Assembly: GCF_023634645.1 (NCBI RefSeq)
Contig: NZ_JAMKMR010000002.1
Span: 186,001-250,000, forward strand
Direction: 5' to 3'
Source: Vibrio sinus
Lineage (GTDB): Bacteria; Pseudomonadota; Gammaproteobacteria; Enterobacterales; Vibrionaceae
Length of the DNA: 64,000 bases
Position numbers and translations under genes: made by a program. The notes beneath the pieces are model-generated. The model made no database searches. It saw nothing but the letters and a program-made list of their open reading frames with translations, and had not been told where the DNA came from. Shown here in pieces: positions 31,901 through 42,808 of the stretch. Positions within the stretch are counted from its first letter, which is position 1; each line of letters begins with the position of its first letter.

Positions 31901-32001
31901 AACTCATCGGGGAGCTGGCGTTAGGCTGGCTGAGATCGAGCCCTGCTCGGGACCCGCACATTATTACCTGAACCGGATAATGCTGGCGTAGGGATTGAGT
32001 T
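31901..32001 (+). promoter_or_regulatory. Thiamine pyrophosphate (TPP) riboswitch
   Basis: Aptamer with P1 formed by AACTCA (31901-31906) and TGAGTT (31996-32001). The conserved core is present: GGGG near the 5' side, GGCTGAGATCGAGCCCTGC (31924-31942), then ACCTGAACCGGATAATGCTGG (31966-31986) and CGTAGGGA. It lies 68 bases before the thiB start and should turn thiBPQ off when TPP is plentiful. Confidence 0.96.
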
Positions 32002-32037
32002 AGGAAGTCTCGTATTAGGGTTCTCTTTCTTATCTCA

Positions 32038-32063
32038 CTTACGCAGCAAATATGGAGCGTAAG
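32038..32063 (+). promoter_or_regulatory. Hairpin presenting the thiB ribosome-binding site
   Basis: CTTACGC (32038-32044) and GCGTAAG (32057-32063) can pair across a 12-nt loop that holds most of the GGAG Shine-Dalgarno (32054-32057), ending five bases before the thiB ATG. It is placed to be the expression platform of the TPP riboswitch. No T-rich terminator is seen, which favours translational control. Confidence 0.6.
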
Positions 32064-32068
32064 CAGTG

Positions 32069-33082
32069 ATGAAATTTTTTAAATCCACGTCGTTGGTAAT
32101 GTCAGCTGTTCTGGCATTGTTTTCCTTTTCTTCTTTTGCCCAAGACAATAACGGCAAAACATTAACCGTATATACCTATGACTCATTCGCCGCCGATTGG
32201 GGGCCTGGGCCTGCGATTAAAAAAGCGTTCGAAAAGAAATATCACTGCACGCTGAAATTCGTTGCCTTGGATGATGGGGTCTCGATATTGAATCGTTTGA
32301 GATTGGAAGGAAAAAACAGCAAGGCAGATGTGGTACTCGGTTTGGATAACAACCTCATCACTGAAGCGCAAAAGACGGGTTTATTTGCGCCAAGTCAGGT
32401 TAACTTATCATCACTGACCGTCCCAGGCGGTTGGAAAAACAGCACATTTATCCCTTACGATTACGGCTACTTCGCCTTTGTTTACAATAAAGATAAGCTG
32501 AAAAATCCACCGAAAAGTCTAAAAGATCTGGTTGAGAATAAAAACGGAATCAAGATCATCTATGAAGATCCGCGTACTTCTACACCAGGCTTAGGTTTAT
32601 TACTTTGGATGAAGTCAGTGTATGGCGACCAAGCGGCGCAAGCATGGAAAGAACTGGCGAAAAAGACCGTCACTGTAACCAAAGGTTGGTCGGAAGCGTA
32701 TTCGATGTTTTTAAAGGGGGAGGCAGACATGGTGTTGTCTTATACCACTTCTCCTGCTTACCACCTTATCGAAGAAAAAACAGATAAATACGCAGCGGCG
32801 AGCTTCGCTGAAGGTGAATATTTACAAGTTGAAGTCGCGGCAAAAGTAAAAAGCAGTAAGCATCCGAAACTGGCCGAAGATTTTATGCAATTTATGCTGA
32901 GTAAGTCATTTCAATCAGTGATCCCAACAGGTAACTGGATGTACCCAGTGACGGATGTAAAACTGCCGAAGGGATTTGACACGCTTGTTGTGCCTACCCA
33001 CACGCTAAGCTTTTCTCCACAAGAAGTGTCTAAACACAGCCGCGCTTGGATTCGTGAATGGCAAAATGCGCTGGCCAACTAA
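32069..33082 (+). CDS. thiB: Thiamine ABC transporter, periplasmic binding protein
   Basis: Captures thiamine, its phosphate and pyrophosphate in the periplasm. 337 residues from the ATG at 32069 (a GTG one codon upstream is possible). Signal peptide MKFFKSTSLVMSAVLALFSF with cleavage after SSFA (about 24). Mature N-terminus LTVYTYDSFAADWGPGPAIKK is typical of ThiB/TbpA. First gene of thiBPQ behind a TPP riboswitch, which independently supports the substrate. Confidence 0.95.
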   Translation: MKFFKSTSLVMSAVLALFSFSSFAQDNNGKTLTVYTYDSFAADWGPGPAIKKAFEKKYHCTLKFVALDDGVSILNRLRLEGKNSKADVVLGLDNNLITEAQKTGLFAPSQVNLSSLTVPGGWKNSTFIPYDYGYFAFVYNKDKLKNPPKSLKDLVENKNGIKIIYEDPRTSTPGLGLLLWMKSVYGDQAAQAWKELAKKTVTVTKGWSEAYSMFLKGEADMVLSYTTSPAYHLIEEKTDKYAAASFAEGEYLQVEVAAKVKSSKHPKLAEDFMQFMLSKSFQSVIPTGNWMYPVTDVKLPKGFDTLVVPTHTLSFSPQEVSKHSRAWIREWQNALAN

Positions 33083-33121
33083 TCATGTCTATGATGTTAA
33101 TCACTAAGGTGGGATGCTGAG

Positions 33122-34723
33122 TTGAATTCAATCCCTAAAGTTGGCATCTGGGTCGCGATACTTATCGCGGCCTTTGTGATTTCTGCGTTAGCGGCATTGA
33201 TCTTTCATGCGCCGTCGCTGGATTTGAATTCCGTGTTGGGTGATGCCTATTACCGGCATGTCACGTATTTCAGTTTCTATCAAGCGTCACTCTCGACGCT
33301 GCTCAGCGTGGGCTTGGCCATTCCCGTCTCTCATGCGTTATTTCGCAGACAATTCAAAGGCAAAAGGTTGCTGCTGAAGCTGTTTGCGACCACGTTAGTA
33401 TTACCCGTGCTGGTGGGCGTATTCGGCGTGTTAGCCATTTATGGAAACAGTGGCCTGCTTGCCTCCGTATTGGCGCATTTTGATGAGAAGCTGCCATTTT
33501 CGGTCTACGGTTTAACTGGCATTTTGCTGGCGCATGTGTTTTTTAATTTGCCCTACGCCAGCCGATTGTTATTGCAAGCGTTAGAAACGGTACCCGAAGA
33601 ACAACACAAGTTGTGCGCCCATCTGGGGATGAGCCACTGGCATAAGTTTAAGTGGGTGGAATGGCCGCGAATGCGTCAGCAATTACCTCATGTGATTGGA
33701 TTGGTATTCATGTTGTGCTTTACCAGTTTCGCAACCGTCATGGCATTGGGGGGCGGACCGAAAGCAACGACAATTGAGCTGGCAATTTATCAAGCGATTA
33801 AGTTTGAGTTTGATTTGCAAACGGGGGCACTGCTGGCTATCTGGCAAATTCTACTGTGTGGCATTTTGTCACTGTCGATTCAGCGCTTAGCAAAACCCGT
33901 ATCGGTGAGTACTGGCTCATCGGCTGCCAAGGTTATTGTCGTCAAGGACAGCATGTTGTCGAAATTGTGGGACTGGTGTTGGATTGCATTAGTGTGTCTG
34001 TTTGTACTTCCTCCCCTTGTGATGGTGGTGATAAGTGGGCTTAACGTTGACATCGGCAAAGTCTTAAGCGACTCCAACTTCTGGTTATCTCTATTGTCTT
34101 CTCTAAAGGTGGCTATTTTGGCCGCTGCGATAGCATTAGCCGCCGGTATGGCAATACTCACCACGAGCAGAGCTTGGCGACTGCGCCAGCAACATGTGAG
34201 AGCGGATCAAATAGAGCTGATCGGCACCATTATCCTGGTGACTCCTGGGTTGGTCACCAGTACTGGGCTGTTTCTTTTGATTCGCTCATTTGCTGATGCA
34301 TTCAGTTATGCATTGACGGTGGTGGTATTGGTGAACGCGTTGATGGCGCTCCCTTACGTGATTAAAACGCTCTCTCAACCTATGTTGCACATTGCTCAGC
34401 AATATAAACTGCTGTGCCCAAGCCTAGGCATGAAAGGTTGGAATCGGTTTAAGTTAGTAGAGTGGCGAGCATTGAGAAAGCCACTTGCACACGCCTTTGC
34501 GATCAGTTTTATGTTCTCTATCGGTGATCTTAGCGCGATTGCCTTATTTGGTAGTCAAGATTTTAGAACCTTACCTTTGTATTTATTCCAATTGCTGGGT
34601 AGCTATCAAATGAATGCGGCTGCCGTTGTTTCGCTTACGTTGTTAATTTTAAGTCTAGGTTGTTTTAGCCTGGTAGAGCTTCTTTTTAAGGCAAACTCGA
34701 GAACTCCATATGCTGACTCTTAG
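33122..34723 (+). CDS. thiP: Thiamine ABC transporter, permease
   Basis: Inner-membrane permease of ThiBPQ. 533 residues with about 12 membrane segments in two homologous halves; each half has the cytoplasmic ABC-contact loop (LGMSHWHKFKWVEWPRMRQQL around 173-193; LGMKGWNRFKLVEWRALRKPL around 439-459). The start appears to be TTG at 33122: the only nearby ATG (33114) runs into a stop after two codons, and a GGTGGGA purine run lies 10 bases upstream. The 3' end overlaps thiQ by 14 bases. Confidence 0.93.
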   Translation: MNSIPKVGIWVAILIAAFVISALAALIFHAPSLDLNSVLGDAYYRHVTYFSFYQASLSTLLSVGLAIPVSHALFRRQFKGKRLLLKLFATTLVLPVLVGVFGVLAIYGNSGLLASVLAHFDEKLPFSVYGLTGILLAHVFFNLPYASRLLLQALETVPEEQHKLCAHLGMSHWHKFKWVEWPRMRQQLPHVIGLVFMLCFTSFATVMALGGGPKATTIELAIYQAIKFEFDLQTGALLAIWQILLCGILSLSIQRLAKPVSVSTGSSAAKVIVVKDSMLSKLWDWCWIALVCLFVLPPLVMVVISGLNVDIGKVLSDSNFWLSLLSSLKVAILAAAIALAAGMAILTTSRAWRLRQQHVRADQIELIGTIILVTPGLVTSTGLFLLIRSFADAFSYALTVVVLVNALMALPYVIKTLSQPMLHIAQQYKLLCPSLGMKGWNRFKLVEWRALRKPLAHAFAISFMFSIGDLSAIALFGSQDFRTLPLYLFQLLGSYQMNAAAVVSLTLLILSLGCFSLVELLFKANSRTPYADS

Positions 34724-35420
34724 TAATGTTCATTACGACTACAATAAAGCGCCTTTTTTATTTGATCTGAACGTCAAACAGGGTGAGATACTTGCTTTAA
34801 TGGGACCTAGTGGTGCGGGAAAATCTACCTTGCTCGCTTTGGTGGCTGGGTTTATTGAGCCCAGCCAAGGAAGCATCGTTGCTGATGGCATGTCCGTGCT
34901 AGGAAAAGAACCTCATGCCAGACCGTTTGCCATGCTGTTTCAAGAGCACAACTTATTTGCCCATTTAACGGTAAGAGAAAATATAGGCTTGGGCCTGCAC
35001 CCTGGGCTAAAACTGTCTAAGTCTCAAGTTGTACAAGTCGAGCAGGCCGCAGAGCAAGTCGGAGTGGCAACTATGCTGGATAGATTGCCCGAGCAGCTTT
35101 CAGGAGGGCAAAAACAGCGTGTGGCGTTAGCTCGTTGTTTCATTCAGCCTCATTCTATCTGGTTGCTTGACGAGCCGTTTTCTGCGCTAGATCCGATTTT
35201 ACGTGAAGAGATGTTGTCTTTGGTAAAGGCGCTAGCGACACAGCGTAATATCACCGTAATCATGGTGACTCATCACTTGAGTGATGCAAAGGCCATCGCG
35301 ACGAATTTTGCATTTGTGTCTGATGGTAAAGTGGCAGTAGCAGCGGATATTTCCGAGTTGTCTAGTGAGCATCCCAATCAACAACTAGGTAAATTTGTGA
35401 TGGCGGGTGAGCAGAAATAA
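34710..35420 (+). CDS. thiQ: Thiamine ABC transporter, ATP-binding protein
   Basis: ATPase of ThiBPQ. 236 residues with Walker A GPSGAGKST (32-40), Q-loop FQEHNLFAHL, signature LSGGQKQRVALARC, Walker B WLLDEPFSALDP and the switch histidine in MVTHH. Overlaps thiP by 14 bases, so translation is coupled. Confidence 0.95.
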   Translation: MLTLSNVHYDYNKAPFLFDLNVKQGEILALMGPSGAGKSTLLALVAGFIEPSQGSIVADGMSVLGKEPHARPFAMLFQEHNLFAHLTVRENIGLGLHPGLKLSKSQVVQVEQAAEQVGVATMLDRLPEQLSGGQKQRVALARCFIQPHSIWLLDEPFSALDPILREEMLSLVKALATQRNITVIMVTHHLSDAKAIATNFAFVSDGKVAVAADISELSSEHPNQQLGKFVMAGEQK

Positions 35421-35451
35421 AGGCTAGTATCCCGATGGGGGCACTAGCCTT
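35420..35451. terminator. Bidirectional terminator between thiQ and darP
   Basis: AAGGCTAGT (35420-35428) pairs with ACTAGCCTT (35443-35451), with a further CCC/GGG inside. On the minus strand TTTATTTCTG follows, so it best serves darP; it starts at the last base of the thiQ stop and also suits thiBPQ. Confidence 0.75.
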
Positions 35452-35457
35452 AGTTAA

Positions 35458-35979
35458 TCACTCTTCATTGAGTGATTTTAAAGTCTGAAAGATTTCTCGA
35501 GACGCTTTGGGCGGCTTTCCAGATTTCTTTTCTTTGTTGGCTTGTCGGGCAAGCTGTCGTAAACGCTGACGGTCTACCGATGGAAAGAGCTCTACGGCAT
35601 CAGCAATGGCGCTATCGCCTTCTTCGATAATTCGGTCACGAAGCTTCTCAAGCTTGTGCAGCTCTGCGGTTGCTTGCGAATGTTTATTGCGAACTTTATC
35701 GAGTGCTGCTTGAATCGGCTCGGGATCTTCGTTACGCATCAACTTACCAATGTATTGTAATTGGCGCCTTTTGGCTTCATTCTTAAAGCGCTGCGCGTCG
35801 CGAATAGCATCAGCAAGATCTTCACTTAGCGGGAATTTTTCTAACACAGCAGGCTTGAGTTCAACCAATTGTTCCCCAAGTTTTTGCAGCTCTTCCATGT
35901 CATTTTTCATTTCAGTCTTACTGACCCAAATGATCTCTTCCTCAGGTTCCCAAGGCGCTTTTTGGTTTTTGCGGGCCAT
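35458..35979 (-). CDS. darP: Ribosome maturation factor DarP (YjgA, DUF615)
   Basis: Associates with late 50S precursors and helps mature the peptidyl-transferase centre in E. coli. 173 residues, highly charged and helical, with no membrane segment. The family core [21 protein letters not shown] then [12 protein letters not shown] (about 62-94) is clear. Divergent from pmbA; the yjgA-pmbA pair is the same in E. coli. Confidence 0.9.
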   Translation of the reverse strand: MARKNQKAPWEPEEEIIWVSKTEMKNDMEELQKLGEQLVELKPAVLEKFPLSEDLADAIRDAQRFKNEAKRRQLQYIGKLMRNEDPEPIQAALDKVRNKHSQATAELHKLEKLRDRIIEEGDSAIADAVELFPSVDRQRLRQLARQANKEKKSGKPPKASREIFQTLKSLNEE

Positions 35980-36098
35980 CTTTACTGCCTATATCACTAT
36001 CTCAAACTATAATTATGACTATTTTAACAAGAATCGTGGGGAGAAAGCGAAATTCTTGTTATTCTAACCGCTACTCAAAGCTAACAGTCAGATTCGAA

Positions 36099-37442
36099 AT
36101 GGACGTAAAACAGCAAGTCGCTCAGCAACAAGCCGAGTTAGAAGCCGCGGTCGCGAAAGCATTAGATATGGCCTCTGCCAGTTGCGATGGTGCAGAAGTC
36201 GCCATTACTAAATCAACTGGGTTAAGTGTTTCAACCCGAATGTGTGAAGTTGAAAATGTCGAGTTCAATAGCGATGGTGCACTCGGTATTACCGTGTATC
36301 GCGATCAAAAAAAGGGCAGTGCGTCCACGTCAGATTTAAGCGAAGAAGCCATTAAGCAGACCGTAGCAGCGGCTTTAGATATTGCTCAATACACCAGCGA
36401 GGACCCTTGCTCGGGTCCGGCTCCCAAAGAATTAATGGTCAAAGAAGTGTTAGATCTGGATCTTTTCCACCCTGACACCCCCGACCCTGATACGGCTGCA
36501 CAAATTGCCATCGCAGCGGAAGAAAAAGCGTTAGCGTATAGCGACAAAATCAAACAAAGTGATGGGGCGACCTACGATAGTCACTATGGTGTCAAAGTAT
36601 ATGGCAACAGCCATGGGTTGCTAGCCAGTTATGCATCAAGCCGCCACAGCACCAGTTGTTGTGTGATTGGCCAAGGTGAAAATGGCGAAATGGAACGTGA
36701 TTACAGTTATACCGTTTCTCGTCATCGTGATGATTTATGGTCGCCAGAAACAGTTGGCCTAAAAGCGGCGGAAAGAACCGTAAAACGCTTAGACGCCAAA
36801 AAGCTGAGCACAGGCCAGTATCCCATAATGTTTGGTTCGGACGTCGCGACAGGTTTGATTGGTCATCTTATGATGGCTATCAGTGGTGGCAATCTGTATC
36901 GAAAATCTTCTTTCTTGCTCGACCATTTGGGCAAGCAAGTGCTTCCTGATTGGTTTTACATTGATGAGAGGCCGCATTTAGCAAGAGGGTTGGCGTCGAC
37001 GCCTTTTGACAATGAAGGCGTGATCACCAAAGATCTCGATATTATCACTGACGGTGTACTCTCAACCTATCTTCTCACCAGCTATGCCGCGCGCAAAATG
37101 AATATGACGCCAACGGGCCATGCTGGAGGCATTCATAACTGGTTTGTTAAATCGACCGGACAGAGCTTTGAGCAACTTGTTAAAGAGCTAAGTACAGGAT
37201 TACTCGTCACTGAGGTGATGGGTCAGGGCGTGAATATTGTGACTGGTGATTATTCTCGTGGCGCTGCGGGATTCTGGGTGGAAAATGGTGAAATTCAATA
37301 TCCTGTCTCAGGCATTACTATTGCGGGTAATTTGAAAGATATGTTCCAGCAGATTGTTGCGGTTGGCAGCGACATTGAAACCCGCTCGCAAATTCAAACG
37401 GGCTCGATTTTATTAGAGTCGATGAAAGTAGCGGGTGAATAA
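36099..37442 (+). CDS. pmbA: Metalloprotease partner subunit PmbA (TldE)
   Basis: Forms a heterodimeric protease with TldD that trims peptides such as microcin B17 precursor and CcdA. 447 residues from the ATG at 36099 ([15 protein letters not shown]...; E. coli 450). The frame is open 28 codons upstream, but that extension has no family similarity. The TldD-type HExxxH metal site is absent as expected for Pmb[12 protein letters not shown] (about 341-351) and [21 protein letters not shown] are family blocks. tldD itself is outside the window. Confidence 0.95.
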   Translation: MDVKQQVAQQQAELEAAVAKALDMASASCDGAEVAITKSTGLSVSTRMCEVENVEFNSDGALGITVYRDQKKGSASTSDLSEEAIKQTVAAALDIAQYTSEDPCSGPAPKELMVKEVLDLDLFHPDTPDPDTAAQIAIAAEEKALAYSDKIKQSDGATYDSHYGVKVYGNSHGLLASYASSRHSTSCCVIGQGENGEMERDYSYTVSRHRDDLWSPETVGLKAAERTVKRLDAKKLSTGQYPIMFGSDVATGLIGHLMMAISGGNLYRKSSFLLDHLGKQVLPDWFYIDERPHLARGLASTPFDNEGVITKDLDIITDGVLSTYLLTSYAARKMNMTPTGHAGGIHNWFVKSTGQSFEQLVKELSTGLLVTEVMGQGVNIVTGDYSRGAAGFWVENGEIQYPVSGITIAGNLKDMFQQIVAVGSDIETRSQIQTGSILLESMKVAGE

Positions 37443-37474
37443 CAAGCAATTTGTATGCTTGCTATAGAGATAGA

Positions 37475-37506
37475 AAATGGCCAATCAGTTGATTGGCCAT
37501 TTTTTT
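37475..37506 (+). terminator. Intrinsic terminator of pmbA
   Basis: Perfect 13-base arms AAATGGCCAATCA (37475-37487) and TGATTGGCCATTT (37490-37502) with a 2-base loop and a T run to 37506. T-rich flanks on the minus strand also allow it to end the antiporter transcript. Confidence 0.95.
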
Positions 37507-37528
37507 AACCTGTTTTGATTAGTACGCT

Positions 37529-38812
37529 CTAATCGAGCTTTTGCTGCTCTTCAAGGTTTGCTTTGTTGATCATGGGCGTGATGCTCGAACCTTGAACCAG
37601 GATAGAGAACACCACCACCGAGTAGGTCATAACGAGAATAATTTCTTTTACATCAATCGCCTTCTCTTCAATCACCCATATACCGGATGGAATGGACAAT
37701 GCCATGGCTAGCGCTAGGCCACCTCTGAGCCCTCCCCAAGTGAGGATATTGATGGACCATGAGTTGTATTGGCGATACCGTTTGAAGCCAAGGTAAGAGA
37801 AAAACACACTTAAGTAGCGAGCGCCCAATACTAATGGCACAGAAATGGCCATCAGAATCCAATCTTCCTTATGGAACTCGAACAGCAGCATCGACATACC
37901 AATAAGTAGAAATAACACGCCGTTGAGAAATTCATCCACAAGTTCCCAGAAGTGATCTAAGTGTTGATCGCTTTCCTTAGAAAAGCCGATGTATCGAGTC
38001 CAATTACCTATCATAATGCCAGATACCACCATGGCTAGCGGGCCAGACACGTGTAGCACTTCAGCAAACGCATAACCTGCGGTAGGCACAGCGATGGTTA
38101 ACAACAGTTCCATTGAATGATCATCGGTTGCTGAAATCAGGTAATGGAAGATAACGCCCAGCACTAATCCATAACTGATCCCACCAATCGCTTCTTGTAA
38201 GAATAACCCCGTTACGCTGCCTATAGTCGGCGACTCTGAGCCAAATGCGACGGTGAAAATGGTCACGAAAATGACTAAGCCAAAACCATCGTTAAACAAG
38301 GACTCGCCTTCTATTTGCGTCGAGATTCTTTCTGGTGCTTTGAGCTTTTTTACAATGGCAAGTACAGCGATAGGATCGGTCGGTGAGATGAGCGCACCAA
38401 ATAATAAGCAATAAATTAAATCAAAATTAATACCGAGTAGTTGGCATAAGGCGTATAGGACGAAGCCAATAAAAAAGGTAGAAAACAATGTTGCGCCAAG
38501 GGCAAGGACAGTGATTTCCCACTTTTGATCTTTTAAGTGGGGCAGCTTAATACCAAGCCCGCCAGCAAACAGCAAGAAGCCAAGAATGCCTTTTAATAAG
38601 AAGTCTTCAAAATTGATTCGAGAAATCACATCGGTGGCGATGCTGGTTAAGTGAAACCAATCATTTTGTCCTGCAATGAGAATCAACAAAGACAGAGTCA
38701 TTGAGCCTGCGGTGATCGCAATAGTGGTTTGCATCTTACCTATTTTGCTGTTGATAAAGGCAATGAACATCGCGGCTGCAGATAAAAAACAAAGCGTGTA
38801 ATACACAGACAT
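37529..38812 (-). CDS. Na+(K+)/H+ antiporter of the CPA1/NhaP type
   Basis: 427 residues from the ATG at 38812 (MSVYYTLCFLSAAAMFIAFIN...); the open frame 27 codons further upstream lacks a suitable start. About 12 hydrophobic segments. Family motifs: LLFGALISPTDPIAVLAIVKKL (about 136-157, transport aspartate D146) and EGESLFNDGFGLV (168-180). The cation preference cannot be read from sequence, and I do not assign it to a particular NhaP paralogue. Divergent from metH. Confidence 0.85.
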   Translation of the reverse strand: MSVYYTLCFLSAAAMFIAFINSKIGKMQTTIAITAGSMTLSLLILIAGQNDWFHLTSIATDVISRINFEDFLLKGILGFLLFAGGLGIKLPHLKDQKWEITVLALGATLFSTFFIGFVLYALCQLLGINFDLIYCLLFGALISPTDPIAVLAIVKKLKAPERISTQIEGESLFNDGFGLVIFVTIFTVAFGSESPTIGSVTGLFLQEAIGGISYGLVLGVIFHYLISATDDHSMELLLTIAVPTAGYAFAEVLHVSGPLAMVVSGIMIGNWTRYIGFSKESDQHLDHFWELVDEFLNGVLFLLIGMSMLLFEFHKEDWILMAISVPLVLGARYLSVFFSYLGFKRYRQYNSWSINILTWGGLRGGLALAMALSIPSGIWVIEEKAIDVKEIILVMTYSVVVFSILVQGSSITPMINKANLEEQQKLD

Positions 38813-39023
38813 GTTGCTGAACTCAGTAGGACAAAAATGTGAAGCGGATTTTCTAAGTATGTTAATAAAATAGCAAACAATTTTACCGAACACCTACTCA
38901 CTATTTGACTTAATTCAAATAGGCTATGGGCAGCTCAAGTATCTTTTGAGCATATTGTAACGTTTCATGAACATCACTCGTTTCAATCACACTTTGCAAG
39001 TAAGATTTAAATTTTTGGACGTC

Positions 39024-39051
39024 TAGACTCCTATCTAAACTGTGGTAGGAT
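39024..39051 (+). promoter_or_regulatory. Candidate metH promoter
   Basis: TAGACT (39024-39029), 16-bp spacer, TAGGAT (39046-39051) preceded by TGG as an extended -10. I see no cobalamin or SAM riboswitch and no clean MetR box in the 270 bases before metH. Confidence 0.4.
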
Positions 39052-39082
39052 GGAGAAAAGTGATAACAATTGAGGCTGTATT

Positions 39083-42000
39083 GTGGGAAGCGGCGTAACA
39101 CAACAAAATGAAGTAAGACGACAGATAACTGCTCGACTCAATCAAGGTATTTTACTCATCGATGGTGGTATGGGAACCATGATTCAGGGGCATAAGCTTG
39201 ATGAGCAAGGCTACCGCGGTGAGCGGTTTGCCAATTGGCATTGTGATTTGAAAGGAAACAATGATCTTTTAGTTCTTACTCAGCCTCAGATCATCAAGGA
39301 TATCCATTCGGCCTATTTAGAAGCAGGCGCTGATATCTTAGAGACCAATACCTTCAATGCCACTCCCATTGCGATGGCCGACTACGAAATGGAAAGCCTC
39401 AGTGAAGAGATTAACTACGCCGCGGCGAAATTAGCCAGAGAGGTGGCAGACGAGTGGACCGCCAAAACACCAGATAAACCTAGGTATGTGGCTGGGGTAC
39501 TAGGTCCAACTAACCGTACTTGCTCTATCTCTCCTGATGTCAATGATCCGGGTTTTCGTAATGTCAGTTTTGACGAGCTGGTCGAAGCTTATTCTGAATC
39601 TACGCGAGCATTAATTAAAGGTGGTGCGGATCTGATATTGATTGAAACCATCTTTGATACGCTAAACGCCAAAGCCTGCGCGTTTGCGGTAGAAAGTGTG
39701 TTCGAGCAGATGTCATTAAAGCTCCCAGTTATGATTTCAGGCACCATTACCGATGCATCGGGCAGGACTTTATCAGGGCAAACCACGGAAGCATTCTACA
39801 ATGCGCTGCGACACGTAAACCCCATTTCTTTTGGTTTGAACTGCGCTTTGGGGCCAGATGAGTTACGCCCGTATGTTGAAGAGCTGTCACGCATTTCTGA
39901 AACTTATGTTTCGGCGCACCCCAATGCGGGGTTACCAAACGCTTTTGGTGAGTACGACTTATCGCCAGACGACATGGCCATCCATGTCAAAGAGTGGGCG
40001 CAAAGCGGCTTTTTAAACATTATCGGCGGGTGTTGCGGCACAACACCAGAGCATATTCGTAAAATGGCGGAGGCGGTGGCAAGCGTTGCCCCGCGAGCGC
40101 TTCCTGATATTCCTACCGCTTGCCGTTTATCAGGCCTTGAGCCACTGACAATCGAAAAAGAAACCTTGTTTGTCAACGTGGGTGAACGAACCAACGTGAC
40201 AGGCTCAGCGCGCTTTAAAAGGCTTATTAAGGAAGAGCTGTATGATGAAGCACTAGAGGTGGCCAGGCAGCAAGTGGAAAATGGCGCGCAAATTATCGAC
40301 ATCAACATGGATGAAGGGATGTTAGATGCCGAAGCGTGCATGGTGAAATTTCTTAACTTATGTGCCTCAGAGCCAGAAATTTCCAAAGTGCCGATTATGG
40401 TCGATTCCTCCAAGTGGGAAGTGATTGAAGCGGGACTGAAATGTATTCAAGGCAAGGGAATTGTTAACTCCATTTCGTTAAAAGAAGGCAAAGAAAAATT
40501 TGTCGAACAGGCCAAGCTGATACGACGTTATGGTGCGGCCGTCATCGTCATGGCATTTGATGAAGTAGGCCAAGCGGAAACGCGTGAGCGAAAATTGGAA
40601 ATCTGTACCAACGCTTATCGGGTGCTGGTCGACGAAGTCGGTTTTCCTCCGGAAGATATTATCTTTGACCCCAATATTTTCGCAGTGGCGACAGGAATAG
40701 ACGAACATAACAATTATGCGGTGGACTTTATCAATGCGGTCGCAGATATCAAACGAGATCTCCCCTATGCGATGATTTCTGGTGGCGTATCGAATGTGTC
40801 GTTTTCTTTTCGTGGCAATAATTATGTGCGTGAAGCGATACATGCTGTTTTTCTTTACCATTGCTTTAAAAATGGTATGGATATGGGCATTGTTAACGCC
40901 GGTCAATTAGAAATTTACGATAATGTACCCGAGAAACTGCGTGAAGCCGTTGAAGATGTGGTCCTTAATCGCCGAGATGATGCGACTGAAAGGCTGCTTG
41001 ATATTGCTGGAGAATATGCCGGAAAAGGCGGTAATAAAGAAGACGACGCGAGCGCGTTAGAGTGGCGCACATGGTCGGTTGAAAAACGCTTGGAGCATGC
41101 TTTGGTGAAAGGCATCACTGAGTTTATTGTTGATGATACTGAAGAAGCTCGTCTTAATGCGAATAAACCGCTAGAAGTCATTGAAGGCCCGCTCATGGAT
41201 GGCATGAATGTGGTGGGTGATCTATTCGGCGAAGGCAAGATGTTTCTTCCCCAGGTGGTAAAATCGGCTCGCGTTATGAAGCAAGCGGTCGCGCATTTAG
41301 AGCCTTATATCAATGCGGAAAAGCAGGCTGGTCAATCCAATGGCAAAATCTTGCTAGCTACCGTGAAAGGCGATGTACATGATATCGGTAAAAACATCGT
41401 AGGGGTGGTTTTGCAATGCAACAACTACGACATTATTGATCTCGGTGTCATGGTGCCATGTGAAAAAATTCTTAAAGTGGCGAAAGAAGAAAATGTCGAC
41501 ATTATTGGTCTATCAGGTTTGATTACCCCCTCATTGGATGAAATGGTCCACGTTGCTAAAGAGATGGAACGACAAGGTTTTGATTTACCACTTTTGATTG
41601 GTGGCGCAACCACATCAAAAGCGCATACTGCGGTGAAGATAGAACACAACTACCATCAGCCTGTGGTTTACGTCAATAATGCCTCACGAGCGGTTGGTGT
41701 ATGTACGTCGCTTTTGTCCGATGAACTGCGCCCTAACTTCATCGAAAAGCTCAATATCGATTACGAGCGAGTCAGAGATCAACACAATCGAAAAACACCG
41801 AGAACTAAGCCAGTGACGCTTGAGCGGGCTAGGGAAAATAGCGTAGCGATAGATTGGCAACGCTATACGCCACCTCAGCCTAAAAAAGCAGGTGTGCATG
41901 TTTTCGAGGATTTTGACGTTGCAGAATTAAGAAAATATATCGATTGGACGCCATTTTTTATGACTTGGTCTTTGATGGGTAAATATCCCGCCATTTTGCA

Positions 42001-42778
42001 GCATGAAGAAGTTGGTGAAGAGGCGCAAAAGCTGTTTAATGATGCCAATGCATTATTGGATCGAATTGAGCAAGAAAAATTGCTTAAAGCCAGTGGTATG
42101 TGTGCATTGTTTCCCGCCTCTAGCATCGGGGATGACATCGAAGTGTACAGTGATGAGTCTCGTACGGAAGTGGTGAAAGTTTTGCATCACCTTCGCCAAC
42201 AGACAGAAAAGCCAAAAGGCTACAACTATTGCCTTGCTGATTATGTTGCTCCTAAATCGAGTGGTAAACTCGACTGGATAGGGGCCTTTGCGGTCACGGG
42301 TGGTATTGGTGAGCGAGAACTGGCGGATGAATACAAGGCCAAAGGTGACGACTACAACGCGATTATGATTCAAGCGGTGGCAGATCGTCTTGCCGAAGCG
42401 TTCGCCGAGTATCTGCATGAACGCGTTCGTAAGGACATCTGGGGTTACGCTGAGCAAGAAAACTTAACCAACGAAGAGCTAATTCGTGAGCGCTATCAAG
42501 GTATTCGCCCCGCACCTGGATACCCAGCGTGTCCAGAGCATACGGAAAAAGAGACGCTTTGGCAGCTATTAAATGTGGAACAAACCATCGGTATGTCACT
42601 GACCTCTAGCTATGCCATGTGGCCAGGTGCTTCGGTATCTGGTTGGTATTTCTCTCACCCAGATTCACGTTATTTTGCCGTTGCGCAAATCCAACATGAT
42701 CAATTAGAGAGCTATGCCGATCGGAAAGGTTGGGATAAACAAACGGCTGAAAAGTGGTTGGCACCAAACTTAGATTAA
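39083..42778 (+). CDS. metH: Cobalamin-dependent methionine synthase MetH
   Basis: Transfers the methyl group of 5-methyltetrahydrofolate through cobalamin to homocysteine. 1231 residues against 1227 in E. coli. Modules in order: homocysteine domain (1 to about 340) with zinc ligands Cys254 (GLNCALG), Cys317 and Cys318 ([10 protein letters not shown]); pterin domain (about 360-620; [14 protein letters not shown]); B12 cap and Rossmann domain with DVHDIG at 764-769 (His766 the lower cobalt ligand); C-terminal reactivation domain ([27 protein letters not shown]). GTG start with GAGG upstream. It depends on a cobalamin supply not encoded here. Confidence 0.97.
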   Translation: MGSGVTQQNEVRRQITARLNQGILLIDGGMGTMIQGHKLDEQGYRGERFANWHCDLKGNNDLLVLTQPQIIKDIHSAYLEAGADILETNTFNATPIAMADYEMESLSEEINYAAAKLAREVADEWTAKTPDKPRYVAGVLGPTNRTCSISPDVNDPGFRNVSFDELVEAYSESTRALIKGGADLILIETIFDTLNAKACAFAVESVFEQMSLKLPVMISGTITDASGRTLSGQTTEAFYNALRHVNPISFGLNCALGPDELRPYVEELSRISETYVSAHPNAGLPNAFGEYDLSPDDMAIHVKEWAQSGFLNIIGGCCGTTPEHIRKMAEAVASVAPRALPDIPTACRLSGLEPLTIEKETLFVNVGERTNVTGSARFKRLIKEELYDEALEVARQQVENGAQIIDINMDEGMLDAEACMVKFLNLCASEPEISKVPIMVDSSKWEVIEAGLKCIQGKGIVNSISLKEGKEKFVEQAKLIRRYGAAVIVMAFDEVGQAETRERKLEICTNAYRVLVDEVGFPPEDIIFDPNIFAVATGIDEHNNYAVDFINAVADIKRDLPYAMISGGVSNVSFSFRGNNYVREAIHAVFLYHCFKNGMDMGIVNAGQLEIYDNVPEKLREAVEDVVLNRRDDATERLLDIAGEYAGKGGNKEDDASALEWRTWSVEKRLEHALVKGITEFIVDDTEEARLNANKPLEVIEGPLMDGMNVVGDLFGEGKMFLPQVVKSARVMKQAVAHLEPYINAEKQAGQSNGKILLATVKGDVHDIGKNIVGVVLQCNNYDIIDLGVMVPCEKILKVAKEENVDIIGLSGLITPSLDEMVHVAKEMERQGFDLPLLIGGATTSKAHTAVKIEHNYHQPVVYVNNASRAVGVCTSLLSDELRPNFIEKLNIDYERVRDQHNRKTPRTKPVTLERARENSVAIDWQRYTPPQPKKAGVHVFEDFDVAELRKYIDWTPFFMTWSLMGKYPAILQHEEVGEEAQKLFNDANALLDRIEQEKLLKASGMCALFPASSIGDDIEVYSDESRTEVVKVLHHLRQQTEKPKGYNYCLADYVAPKSSGKLDWIGAFAVTGGIGERELADEYKAKGDDYNAIMIQAVADRLAEAFAEYLHERVRKDIWGYAEQENLTNEELIRERYQGIRPAPGYPACPEHTEKETLWQLLNVEQTIGMSLTSSYAMWPGASVSGWYFSHPDSRYFAVAQIQHDQLESYADRKGWDKQTAEKWLAPNLD

Positions 42779-42808
42779 CTTGCTTCTCATGTTAGGGCGT
42801 GTTGTATG

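Noticed and set aside
38894..39082. Cobalamin or SAM riboswitch before metH
   Set aside because: The sequence is AT-rich, without the B12 box or SAM core, and only a weak promoter is visible.
42053..42599. Minus-strand ORFs within metH
   Set aside because: MetH is full length with all domains on the plus strand; the antisense frames show no recognisable protein.
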